Assembly: GCA_038248505.1 (NCBI GenBank)
Contig: JBBRXJ010000026.1
Span: 1-39,355 of the forward strand
DNA from: JBBRXJ01 sp038248505
GTDB lineage: Bacteria; Bacteroidota; Bacteroidia; Bacteroidales; JBBRXJ01
Length of the DNA: 39,355 bases
Reading direction: 5' to 3'
Part shown: positions 28,238 to 36,518 of the stretch, piece by piece
How the letters are laid out: the number at the start of each line of letters is the position of its first letter
How positions within the stretch are numbered: position 1 is the first letter of the stretch
The notes under the pieces: generated by a model
Database searches by the model: none
Told to the model about the DNA's origin: nothing
What the model saw: the letters and a program-made list of their open reading frames with translations, nothing else
Made by a program: the position numbers and the translations under genes

Positions 28238-28253
28238 CTGCAATGTGGGTTAA
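28238..28253. repeat. Right terminal inverted repeat of the IS
   Basis: CTGCAATGTGGGTTAA, the counterpart of 26175-26190. It lies about 160 bp upstream of the likely transposase start at 28076. Confidence 0.85.
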
Positions 28254-28585
28254 CATTTATCATGTTGCGGATATTTTTACGAACACGGACAAATTTACGG
28301 ACAAATTTGATTTTTGCAACTTTTTTTGCAAAATTTTTTCAATGATACATTTTTGGTGAAAAGAAGATATACTTGACTGAGGATTTAAAATTAAAAAAAA
28401 GGGCAGCACACAACAAGCAGGCATACATCACTAAGGCTAAGTGGATAGAATAGCTAGGCTCTTACAGGCAAGGTTTGTAACGGGGGATAAAAACGCAACC
28501 ACGATGTCCCCAAAGTCTCATCCCTCCGACCGTTAATCTAAAACAATATTCTTATTTACACTCTAATAAAGAAACAGAAAGAATC
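28254..28585. other. Intergenic region with tandem 12-mer and unexplained GC-richer patch
   Basis: No gene seen. Next to the IS end are two exact tandem copies of ACGGACAAATTT (28285-28296, 28297-28308). Further on, about 28405-28545 is noticeably richer in G and C than its surroundings. It contains a possible hairpin of GGGGA (28483-28487) with TCCCC (28507-28511). The patch has stops in all frames and may be the remnant of a lost gene or another mobile element, or part of an RNA. The N-terminal half of the broken endonuclease is not found here. Confidence 0.4.
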
Positions 28586-30811
28586 TTACTCCTCCTTATA
28601 CTCTAGTCTTTTAACCGATTCTATTCCATTAATTTTCATTAAAACCGCTATAAGATTATTCAGGTCTTTGGTATCATGAACATACATATCAAGAGTACCT
28701 TCAAAAACACCATCATGGCTATCCATATTTATAGATCGTATTTTTGATTTCATTTCATTTGATATAGCAGTTGTAATTGACGCAAAAATAAGAGGCGTTT
28801 CAATTCCTTGAATTTGTATTCGCACTAAATAAGAGAGTGCATTATGCGTAATCCACTTAACAGGAACCACTAGATTTGCCTGTCTTGATAAAAGTTTCAC
28901 TGCTGTGGGACAATTAACTTTATGCACAATCACTTTATCGTTAGGCGAAACGTGACCAATAACTTCATCACCCGGTATCGGTTTACAACAATTAGCTATT
29001 TTATATTTAGGTTCATCTGACTCATCAAAAACGAGTTCTTGTTTTTTACCACTTAACAACTCCTCTCTAATATTTTTAAGTACTGTTTTTGCAAACTGCA
29101 ATTCCCAATAACGAATAAACTTGCTACGAGGTTTAATTTTAATGATCTTATCCATATCTTCAATACGAAGAAAACCAGAACCCAGTTTACGAAACAAATC
29201 ATCGCGAGAGCGCAAATCAAAAGTTTGAAATAAGCGCTTAAAAAGCTCAGGGCTTTCAGTCGTTTTATGAGTTGCAAGGCGTTTCTCAAATAGTTCCCGC
29301 CCTTTAGCAATCAAATCACGAGAATCAACTTTAACCGCTTTTTTAATATTTGATTTTGCTTTTGCAGTCATTACAAGGTCAATCCATTCGGGCTTCACCT
29401 TCATTTTATCAGAGGTAAGAATCTCAACCTGATCGCCACTACTCAGCGTGTAATTCAATGGAACCAAACGATGATTTACCTTTGCAGCAAGGGCTTTGTT
29501 TCCAACACCACTATGAATTTCGTAAGCAAAATCGAGTGCAGTGGCGTTTATTGGCATAGTTCGCATTTGGCCTTTTGGAGTAAAAACAAGTATCTCTGAT
29601 GAAAATAAATTTAATTTAAAATCATCAAGAAAATCCAATGCACTATTATCATTGTTACGTAACAGTTCTTTAACTTTTTCAATCCATTTATCGAGTTCGC
29701 CTGTCACCTCACCAGTACCCTTTTTATCATAGGTACGATAGGCAACAAAACCCTTTTGGCCAATTTCATTCATGCGTTTAGTCTGAATCTGCAACTCGGC
29801 CCATTTACCATTGGGTCCCATAAATGTTGATTGTAAAGCTTCAAACCCATTAATTTGAGGCTTACTCACAAAGTCACGTATTCGCTCAGGTTTGGGCATA
29901 TATAAATCAGTAAGAATAGCATAAATATTCCAACACTGATTTTTTTCAGGAATGTCAATTCGAGGATCAAAAACAATATCAATTTTTAAAGTATCATACA
30001 CTTCTTCAAACGATACATTTTCATTTTGCATTCGATACCATATACCATATATAGATTCAGGATGTTCAGAGAATACATAGGAAATATTTAATTCATCTAA
30101 TTTTTGTTTTATAGGATCAATAAAATTGTTGATATAAAAACTTCGTGTCTTTTCTCGGCTTACAATTTTATTTTGCAGTTCCTCATGAATCTTAGGATAG
30201 CGATACTTTAGACTTAAGTCTTCCAATTCAGTTTTAATATTATATAAGCCTAAACGATGTGCTAAAGGGGCAAAAAGATAAATCGTTTCACCCGATATTT
30301 TTACCTGCTTATTGTGAGGCATCGAATCGAGAGTTCGCATATTATGTAAACGATCAGCTAGTTTTATGAGGATGACACGCACATCATCTGTCATTGATAA
30401 AAGCATCTTTCTGAAATTCTCTGCCTGAAGTGAACTCTCCTCATCAAACACATCAGAAATTTTCGTTAGCCCATCCACAATAGATGCTATCTTGTCGCCA
30501 AAACGTGAACGAATATCATCAAGCGTAAATGCGGTATCCTCAACAACATCATGCAACAAAGCACTAATAATGGCGGTAGGGCCAAGACCAATTTCTTCTG
30601 TAACAATACGTGCAACAGATAGAGGATGGATAATATATGGTTCTCCTGACTTACGTTTCACGTCGCGGTGTGCTAAGTTAGCAAACTCAAACGCTTCTCG
30701 AATCAGTTTACGGTCTTCTTCTTTTTCACAATGCACACAATGTTGCATTAAATCTTCGAACCGCTGGTAGATCTCCTCTTCTGTATTTATGAGAACCGCC
30801 ATTTCAAGCAT
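28586..30811 (-). CDS. spoT: SpoT-type (p)ppGpp hydrolase with a dead synthetase domain
   Basis: A 741-residue long RelA/SpoT homologue in the order HD, synthetase-like, TGS, CC zinc-finger region (YKIANCCKPIPGDEVIG) and ACT. The HD domain is complete: H62, H87, D88, E91, D92, D153 and N157 (LLHDVVEDT; KLADRLHNMRT). The synthetase domain is not: R and K of the RxK motif are H250 and E252, the catalytic loop reads KPQINGFEALQSTF (Lys to Q319, Tyr to F323, His to Q327), AIRI is KIDI, and QIRT is QIQT. D273 and E339 survive. The protein should therefore break down (p)ppGpp only. It complements the RelA-type gene at 1498-3711. The synthetase-like domain may keep a regulatory role. The gene stands alone, with its start chosen at the first ATG. 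Confidence 0.92.
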   Translation of the reverse strand: MLEMAVLINTEEEIYQRFEDLMQHCVHCEKEEDRKLIREAFEFANLAHRDVKRKSGEPYIIHPLSVARIVTEEIGLGPTAIISALLHDVVEDTAFTLDDIRSRFGDKIASIVDGLTKISDVFDEESSLQAENFRKMLLSMTDDVRVILIKLADRLHNMRTLDSMPHNKQVKISGETIYLFAPLAHRLGLYNIKTELEDLSLKYRYPKIHEELQNKIVSREKTRSFYINNFIDPIKQKLDELNISYVFSEHPESIYGIWYRMQNENVSFEEVYDTLKIDIVFDPRIDIPEKNQCWNIYAILTDLYMPKPERIRDFVSKPQINGFEALQSTFMGPNGKWAELQIQTKRMNEIGQKGFVAYRTYDKKGTGEVTGELDKWIEKVKELLRNNDNSALDFLDDFKLNLFSSEILVFTPKGQMRTMPINATALDFAYEIHSGVGNKALAAKVNHRLVPLNYTLSSGDQVEILTSDKMKVKPEWIDLVMTAKAKSNIKKAVKVDSRDLIAKGRELFEKRLATHKTTESPELFKRLFQTFDLRSRDDLFRKLGSGFLRIEDMDKIIKIKPRSKFIRYWELQFAKTVLKNIREELLSGKKQELVFDESDEPKYKIANCCKPIPGDEVIGHVSPNDKVIVHKVNCPTAVKLLSRQANLVVPVKWITHNALSYLVRIQIQGIETPLIFASITTAISNEMKSKIRSINMDSHDGVFEGTLDMYVHDTKDLNNLIAVLMKINGIESVKRLEYKEE

Positions 30812-30887
30812 TTTTTTAATCGTATAATAGTAACAAATTAAACAAAAAAAATCAATTTAACGTCTTTTTCGATGCTTATTTTATGCC

Positions 30888-32318
30888 CTAAGGCTTAACA
30901 AGCACAACAGTGCCATTTTTATACACCGTTTTAGCATCCTTTGCCACCGCATTTACTGAATATAAATATACCCCTTCAGCTACTGGTTTGCCATTCATTG
31001 TACCATCCCAACCTGCTAGAAAATCTTTGGTTTCAAACAACTTATTCCCCCATCTATTATAAACAATAAAAACGTATGTAACTGGAATAAATTCTAATAT
31101 TGGTTTAAATAAATCGTTTTTACCGTCTGCATTAGGGGTAAATGCATTTGACATAAATATTTCAGGAGAAACAGAAAGACACACTTGATTGGATAGTGAA
31201 TTATTTATTGAGCCAACCGTTTCGGGAGACTCAACATAGTAACAAAAATCGCTCAAATAATCTTTAAAACCAATACTATCGGTATTGTCACTAAATAAAG
31301 TATAGGTAATATTCTCTGTAATCGTTTCTATAGCATCTTTATTTGTTCGAACAATTGAATACGTAATGGCTGTATCAGATGGCTTATAGGCAGTCCAATC
31401 GAGCTTATTTATTGATTCAAAATTCGTCGCTTTTAGTAGTATGTTATTAGCTACTCTTGAATTAGAAACACTAGTATTACAAGCATTCATAGCAACTATA
31501 CGATAATACATACGATCTTTTGATGCATCCAAATTATCATCAACCCATGTATATACGCTAGCATTAGGCTTTGTAATTGTATACTTATCAACAAAATCTT
31601 TTGACGCTTCTTTTGATGACTGCAAAACACATTCACTCACATTTCCATTCGGATCTAATTCAAATAACACATTCACCTTGCCATTACTAACTGTTGCGGC
31701 AATATTCATATACGAGGGTGCTTTCTCAACCGATATATTTCTTTGAGCATGATATGAAAAAGAGGAGTCGGCATTTGTGCCATTACTAATTGCTAAAACA
31801 TAATAGCCATAATTACCTGATGTTAGAATATTTGAAATTCTAAAATTAGCACTTGTTGACGCTCCCATATATACTTGCGCGGGATAAGAAAACACTTTAT
31901 ATACTGCTACCCCACTCGACCATCCCTGATAGGCACCCCAGCTTAGACTAATAATATTCGTACAAGAATCATACAGTATATTAGGTAACATGCTCGTATG
32001 AACAACACGTTGTGTACTATACTGGGTAGCAGTATGCGCTTCAACCGAAAAGCCTTCTTCTTTTATTGTCGATCTTTTAAAACGATAATAATTACGAGTA
32101 TAAGGTACTGTACCAATTTTAAAACGGGCACCACCTGCACCTTCAATAAAAATCCAATATTCAGTTATCCCTGCAGATGGACTGATTGTCCATTTCAAAG
32201 TGGCTGAATCGTTAAATGGGTCAATGCTAACTGAGCTTACCACTGGAGCATCTGGTGCTTGCGCATAAAGCATCGTTCCTAAAAAAATAAAAGCGATACA
32301 ATTTAAAATGCTTTTCAT
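30888..32318 (-). CDS. Secreted fibronectin-III-like protein with type B T9SS domain
   Basis: A 476-residue protein with a signal peptide (MKSILNCIAFIFLGTMLYAQ). The N-terminal region resembles fibronectin type III beta-sandwiches (PDAPVVSSVSIDPFNDSATL followed by KWTIS), with three or four such units to about residue 380. The C-terminal 90 residues (FMSNAFTPNADGKNDLFKP, VYNRWGNKLFET, GWDGTMNGKPVAEGVYLY) form a gliding-motility-associated type B T9SS domain. It should be secreted and surface-bound, and probably depends on a PorP/SprF partner such as the one at 17409. No catalytic motif was seen. It follows the M16 pair on the same strand after 126 bp. Confidence 0.85.
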   Translation of the reverse strand: MKSILNCIAFIFLGTMLYAQAPDAPVVSSVSIDPFNDSATLKWTISPSAGITEYWIFIEGAGGARFKIGTVPYTRNYYRFKRSTIKEEGFSVEAHTATQYSTQRVVHTSMLPNILYDSCTNIISLSWGAYQGWSSGVAVYKVFSYPAQVYMGASTSANFRISNILTSGNYGYYVLAISNGTNADSSFSYHAQRNISVEKAPSYMNIAATVSNGKVNVLFELDPNGNVSECVLQSSKEASKDFVDKYTITKPNASVYTWVDDNLDASKDRMYYRIVAMNACNTSVSNSRVANNILLKATNFESINKLDWTAYKPSDTAITYSIVRTNKDAIETITENITYTLFSDNTDSIGFKDYLSDFCYYVESPETVGSINNSLSNQVCLSVSPEIFMSNAFTPNADGKNDLFKPILEFIPVTYVFIVYNRWGNKLFETKDFLAGWDGTMNGKPVAEGVYLYSVNAVAKDAKTVYKNGTVVLVKP

Positions 32319-32444
32319 TTGCTAAAATTTTAAAGTCTCATTAATAATACACTTCAAATACAAATACGCTATTCTTTTGATATGTGTGTTTTTTAAAAAA
32401 AATTATCATATCGTTACGGCTCTTAAACGCCATATCGGATCATC

Positions 32445-33722
32445 TCACATCACCCCAGCCACTACCACTTTCATATCCTCTTCAGTAAAATATTTTTCGG
32501 CCAATGCTTTTATATCGTTTGGTTCCATTTGTTTAACGCAGGCAATTAACTCTATAAAATGATTGTGATCTAATCCTTGTTCAAACAATGAACGATATGA
32601 ATCAGCAAGCGCAAATGGACCATCAAACATGCGCACCATATCACCCAGGAAATAATTTTTAACCAATTGAAGTTCTTTTATATCTGGTTTTGAATCACGT
32701 ATTCGACGCATCTCATTAAATATTTCAGCTATGGCATCATTTGTTGATTCAGGCTTTAATTCAGATGAAATAGCAAAATAACCAGAGTAATTAAAAGTGA
32801 TCATAAAGCTACCAATTCCGTACGTGTATCCCTTTTCTTCGCGAATATTTTTCATAATACGAGAGCCAAAATAACCACCAAAAAGAGTATTTAGCAATAA
32901 CACACCTTTAAAATCGGGTGCAGATCGTTTGAGCATAATCTTACCTATGCGTATTGCATTTTGGGTAGCTCCCAACTGTTCAACAAAATGCATTTTACCT
33001 ATTAATGGCATAGGGGTCATGTCCAATTGTGGTGCTAAGAGTGGTTTTTTCCATTCATTTGTACCCAAGTGTTTATCAATTATTTTTATCACATCGTCAC
33101 TCGTATTGCCTGTAAGCAATATCATACAATTTGATGCATGAATAAAATCACGATGAAAATCAATCAGTTGATTACGATAAACTGAATCGTAATGCTCCAG
33201 ATGGGCATGGCGCCCATACGGATGATCAACACCATATATGGCAGCCTGAAAGAGATTGCGCGCTTTACGACGAACCGTTGTTTCGTTAATAATAAATTCT
33301 TGTTTATTTTTTATAAGATGTGTGTCAATTTCATTTTGAGAAAAAGCCGGCTCTTGAAGTATTTCTGAGAATAATTGTAATATGGTATCGAGATAAGCCG
33401 GAAGAGTATAAACACAGAATGTTGAAGCATCCTTCTCGGTATCATGATGTATAACAGCCCCACAATTTTCGATAATATCAGCAATCTGTGCCGAGGTATA
33501 TTTACGTGTACCCTCGCAAAGCAAAGCCGCTGTAACACCTGCTACTAAAGGATGATTATGATAGATAGCCCCCGCTTTAAAAACCAATTCCATTCGCACA
33601 AAGCCATCATGCTGTGTAGGAATAATATGTACAGGAATTCCATTTGAAAGTGTTCCGGAACGAGGAATTACAATATTTGCAAGCGCTACCGCATTTATTT
33701 CAGGTTGAACTATTGTAGTCAT
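32445..33722 (-). CDS. M16 peptidase-like subunit lacking the zinc motif
   Basis: A 425-residue M16 protein whose HxxEH position reads VAGVTAALLCEGT, with no His or Glu ligands, so it cannot bind the catalytic zinc. The rest of the fold is recognisable (TLSNGIPVHII, VFKAGAIYHNHPLVAG, NIREEKGYTYGIGSF). In the latter block R and Y belong to the conserved substrate-binding motif contributed by non-catalytic subunits. It overlaps the active subunit gene by 4 bp (ATGA), so the two should be made in equal amounts and form a heterodimer like mitochondrial processing peptidase. No signal peptide was seen. Confidence 0.88.
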   Translation of the reverse strand: MTTIVQPEINAVALANIVIPRSGTLSNGIPVHIIPTQHDGFVRMELVFKAGAIYHNHPLVAGVTAALLCEGTRKYTSAQIADIIENCGAVIHHDTEKDASTFCVYTLPAYLDTILQLFSEILQEPAFSQNEIDTHLIKNKQEFIINETTVRRKARNLFQAAIYGVDHPYGRHAHLEHYDSVYRNQLIDFHRDFIHASNCMILLTGNTSDDVIKIIDKHLGTNEWKKPLLAPQLDMTPMPLIGKMHFVEQLGATQNAIRIGKIMLKRSAPDFKGVLLLNTLFGGYFGSRIMKNIREEKGYTYGIGSFMITFNYSGYFAISSELKPESTNDAIAEIFNEMRRIRDSKPDIKELQLVKNYFLGDMVRMFDGPFALADSYRSLFEQGLDHNHFIELIACVKQMEPNDIKALAEKYFTEEDMKVVVAGVM

Positions 33723-34984
33723 TTCGTTTCCTTTTTTGCTGTATAATAAAGTGTTGAGGCATTAGTAGGAATAAATATACGGCAAGCAAGTTGCTGTAAA
33801 TCATTTGCCGAAATTTTTCGATACACATCAATCTCATCATTGAAACGATTTGCATCACCTAATAATTCAAAAAACGATAAACGCATCGCCTTATGCAAAA
33901 CCCCTGTCATCTCAAGAACATGAGACATCTCCGTCTTGTTTTTAACTTTCTGAACTTCATCCTCAAACGGTGGCTGCAGCATTATTTTATTGAGTTCAAT
34001 CTGTATTGCTTCCTCGGCTACAGCATAACTTATACCATCAAGCAATCGTCCTACAATAACGAACAATCCCCCTTCAATTTCAGAGGTGATATAAGCATCT
34101 ATCTCACTAAACAACTTTTTCTCTTTCACTAGTTTTTGATAAAAGCGCGAAGAATTACCATTACTCAGCACATCAGAGAGTAAATCTAATTGATAATAAT
34201 CAAGACTTCCAACATTGCACCCACGATACACTTTAACAATCATATTTGCAGGCACCTCTCTTTCAACCTCAAGAAAGCGAGCTTCTGATTGTTCAAGTTC
34301 TGGCTGCCATTGGCGTGTAGCGATTTCACGACGGGGTATAGTGCCAAACCATTTCTCGGCAAGTGATTTTATTTCAGAAATAGTTACATCACCAGCCACA
34401 CAGAGAATAGCATTATTAGGCGCATAGTGCTCATAAAAAAAGCGCTCGACATCTTTCAAATTAGCCGACTGAATATGTGAAATATCGCGTCCGATAGTAC
34501 ACCACTGATAGGGATGTGATTTATATATTAAAGGACGCAGCAACAACCACAAATCGCCATAGGGTTGATTGAGATAGCGCTGATTAAATTCCTGTATCAC
34601 TACATTTTTTTGAATATCAAGTTTTTTCTGAGAAAAATCGAGCTTATTCATTCGATCAGACTCAAGCCAAAATGCAATTTCCAAATTATCTTTAGGGAGC
34701 GTTAAATAATAATTCGTTATATCATTATTAGTAAAAGCATTATTCTCACCACCTGATTTCTCAACAGGTTCATCATAAGAGGGAATGGCTTTAGTACCAC
34801 CAAACATCAGATGTTCAAATAAATGTGCAAAACCTGTTTTTTCAGGATGCTCATCACGAGCGCCCACATTGTATAAAAGATTAAAGGCTACAATAGGGGT
34901 TGATGCATCCGTATGCACCAATATTTTAAGGCCGTTAGGCAATTCAAAACGTTCAAAGGCAATCATTTTACAGCATTTTACCAT
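33719..34984 (-). CDS. M16 zinc peptidase, catalytic subunit
   Basis: A 421-residue M16B-type peptidase. The zinc motif is H54-L-F-E57-H58 in GFAHLFEHLMFGGT, with E132 (VVIQEFNQRY) the likely third ligand. It lacks the RxxxGxxY-type substrate-binding block that its partner keeps, which supports an obligate heterodimer. An alternative start at the second Met (34966, MIAFERF) would remove six residues including a CC pair and may be the true one. It has no signal peptide, so it is likely cytoplasmic or membrane-associated. It is first in a two-gene operon with the inactive subunit. Confidence 0.9.
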   Translation of the reverse strand: MVKCCKMIAFERFELPNGLKILVHTDASTPIVAFNLLYNVGARDEHPEKTGFAHLFEHLMFGGTKAIPSYDEPVEKSGGENNAFTNNDITNYYLTLPKDNLEIAFWLESDRMNKLDFSQKKLDIQKNVVIQEFNQRYLNQPYGDLWLLLRPLIYKSHPYQWCTIGRDISHIQSANLKDVERFFYEHYAPNNAILCVAGDVTISEIKSLAEKWFGTIPRREIATRQWQPELEQSEARFLEVEREVPANMIVKVYRGCNVGSLDYYQLDLLSDVLSNGNSSRFYQKLVKEKKLFSEIDAYITSEIEGGLFVIVGRLLDGISYAVAEEAIQIELNKIMLQPPFEDEVQKVKNKTEMSHVLEMTGVLHKAMRLSFFELLGDANRFNDEIDVYRKISANDLQQLACRIFIPTNASTLYYTAKKETK

Positions 34985-35106
34985 GTAAACTTAGCAAAAA
35001 GCAGGCAAAAAACCATAAATGACCTCGGAGAAATAGGGACTAATTTGAAACGAAAAGACGATACATAAACTTGAGAAAGATAATCAAGGAGTGATAATAA
35101 TGAATA

Positions 35107-35793
35107 TCAACCACAATCAGCAAGTTTTTGAATTGATTCGCGACTAATAATCTCAACTATTTTTGTGTCGCTATTTATAATGCCATCTGCTTTCATTTCA
35201 GACATTACCTTAATAACATTTTCGCGTGAAACACCAGCTAGTTGAGCTAATTCGTAACGTGATATCAGAATATCAAAAATCTTACTTCTAAAAACATTAT
35301 CAGACAAGTGAAGCAGCACCTTTGCCACTCGGCCATGTATATTACTTTTATTGATATAAAATAACTTCTGAATGGTTGTCCAAAACTGAGACGAACAATA
35401 AGTCATTATATCTTGAGCAAAATGGCCGTTATTAGCTACAAGCTCTCGCAACACTTGGATATCAACAAATACAACCTCAACTCTATTAAGTGCAGTAATG
35501 GTTACCTGATGACTTTTATTTGACAAGATGAGTGAAAGTACAGCGAAGTTACCTAAGGGAATTAAGCCCAAAATATTTTCATTAGATAGATATTCAAACG
35601 AAAGCTTAACAACCCCATAACGAACAAATACCGCACTTGTAGTCAAGTTACCTTGTTTAATAATGGTCTCACCTTTATTAAAAACAGCAATATGGGTATT
35701 CTCTTTCATACATATCAACTCTTCTTCGCTTAAGGACTTTAGAAGATGATGATTATTAAAAAAAGATGGATCAGTATTGGTTTTTTCAGTCAT
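35107..35793 (-). CDS. CRP/FNR-family transcription regulator, CRP-like recognition helix
   Basis: A 228-residue protein with an N-terminal cyclic-nucleotide-binding-type beta-roll (about 20-130: NKGETIIKQG, VRYGVVKLSFEY), a dimerisation helix (about 130-160) and a C-terminal winged helix (about 165-228). The recognition helix is SRENVIKVMSEM (189-200). R190, E191 and K195 occupy the places of CRP R180, E181 and R185 that read GTGA. The FNR-type E-xx-SR pattern and a cysteine cluster are absent, so it is not an oxygen-sensing FNR. The cNMP pocket motif is not convincing, so the ligand is unknown. The gene diverges from the receiver gene across a 188-bp gap with a matching palindrome. Confidence 0.88.
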   Translation of the reverse strand: MTEKTNTDPSFFNNHHLLKSLSEEELICMKENTHIAVFNKGETIIKQGNLTTSAVFVRYGVVKLSFEYLSNENILGLIPLGNFAVLSLILSNKSHQVTITALNRVEVVFVDIQVLRELVANNGHFAQDIMTYCSSQFWTTIQKLFYINKSNIHGRVAKVLLHLSDNVFRSKIFDILISRYELAQLAGVSRENVIKVMSEMKADGIINSDTKIVEIISRESIQKLADCG

Positions 35794-35915
35794 ACTATTA
35801 TTTAAGTTGCTTTAAATAGTACTTATAATGACCTATTACGAGTAAAAGGCATGTACTTGTTTCACAAATATGTTTAAAAAAGCTTACCAAAAAGTAAATG
35901 GTATTATATATCACT

Positions 35916-35943
35916 TTTTTAGGTGATTAATTTCACCTAAAAA
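35916..35943. promoter_or_regulatory. Near-ideal CRP-like operator palindrome
   Basis: The arms TTTTTAGGTGA (wait-free exact match 35916-35926) and TCACCTAAAAA (35933-35943) are perfect 11-base inverted repeats around a 6-base spacer TTAATT. The core GGTGA-N6-TCACC has the same architecture as the E. coli CRP site TGTGA-N6-TCACA. A possible -7 box TAGTTTTA (35959-35966) without a recognisable -33 element would put the operator centre about 43 bases before transcription start. That is the place for an activator contacting RNA polymerase. The site lies 123 bp from the regulator's own start codon, so autoregulation is also possible. Confidence 0.65.
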
Positions 35944-35981
35944 CGAAAAAAAATAAACTAGTTTTATGAAACTTTTTTAAA

Positions 35982-36413
35982 ATGTGTTTTATATCAAATA
36001 AAACAATGCCTATGAACTTTGATGATCTTGCTGGAAAAAAAGTTTTAATTGTTGAAGATAACATGATAAACTATCTGCTAATTAAGGAGATTCTAGATCT
36101 CTTTGATATGAAGATTCAGCACACCACCCTTGGCAAAGAATCTATTGAAATGGCAACTGGAAATGAAAGAGCTGATATTATTCTCATGGATATTAAATTA
36201 CCTGATATTAGTGGATACGAAGCAATAAAAGAAATAAAACGATTAAATCCTAAAATACCCATAATTGCACTAACAGCCTGTGCTCTGGTAGAAGACCGAC
36301 AAGCATGTATTTCTGCAGGTTGTGATTCATATATTTCAAAGCCATTTGCCTCGGCACATCTATTAAGCAGTATGAGTTCTCTGCTCAATAAAAAGTATCA
36401 AGTATCTGTTTAG
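35982..36413 (+). CDS. Receiver-only response regulator
   Basis: 143 residues from the ATG at 35982. ATGs at 36006 and 36012 are equally plausible, because the receiver fold only begins at KKVLIVEDN (residue 19). All receiver residues are present: E25-D26, phospho-acceptor D70 in IILMDIKLPDISG, T98 in IIALTA and K120 in ISKPF. There is no output domain, so it must act by protein contact, as in a phosphorelay or on a hybrid kinase. The fold resembles receivers that are usually C-terminal to hybrid histidine kinases. No kinase gene is in the window. It is preceded by a CRP-like operator and followed by glyA after 105 bp. Confidence 0.85.
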   Translation: MCFISNKTMPMNFDDLAGKKVLIVEDNMINYLLIKEILDLFDMKIQHTTLGKESIEMATGNERADIILMDIKLPDISGYEAIKEIKRLNPKIPIIALTACALVEDRQACISAGCDSYISKPFASAHLLSSMSSLLNKKYQVSV

Positions 36414-36484
36414 CATTAAATTAAGCAGTTAATAATTAGCTAACAAAAAACAGGTAGCGATCTATTCATATTTGCTAAAAAAGC

Positions 36485-36492
36485 TAATTTTG
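36485..36492 (+). promoter_or_regulatory. Possible -7 element of glyA
   Basis: TAATTTTG matches TAnnTTTG exactly and lies 26 bp before the glyA start. No TTG is found at the proper -33 distance. AATTAGCT (about 36433) and AGCTAATT (about 36482) are 8-base inverted arms, the second overlapping this box. Confidence 0.35.
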
Positions 36493-36518
36493 GCATCAAA
36501 CAAACAATTCACAAAATT

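Larger units (their letters stand above)
26175..28253 (-). mobile_element. IS1634-family insertion sequence, inactive
   Basis: A 2079-bp element bounded by inverted repeats, with a single transposase gene on the minus strand that ends immediately inside the left repeat. Transposase blocks NGYDLVNMTTIQNKDVREIG, YELTNTYFEGR, IVMDAGIATEANIQYLKAEK and IREIEYTFRVLKTDLDLRPI are typical of IS1634-family DDE enzymes. The flanks show no target-site duplication: bases outside the two ends differ. The element sits inside a restriction-endonuclease gene fragment. Several lesions in the transposase show it can no longer move by itself. Confidence 0.85.

Noticed and set aside
35107..35793. Oxygen-sensing FNR identity for the regulator
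   Set aside because: No N-terminal cysteine cluster, and the recognition helix is CRP-like (R, E, K) rather than the FNR pattern.
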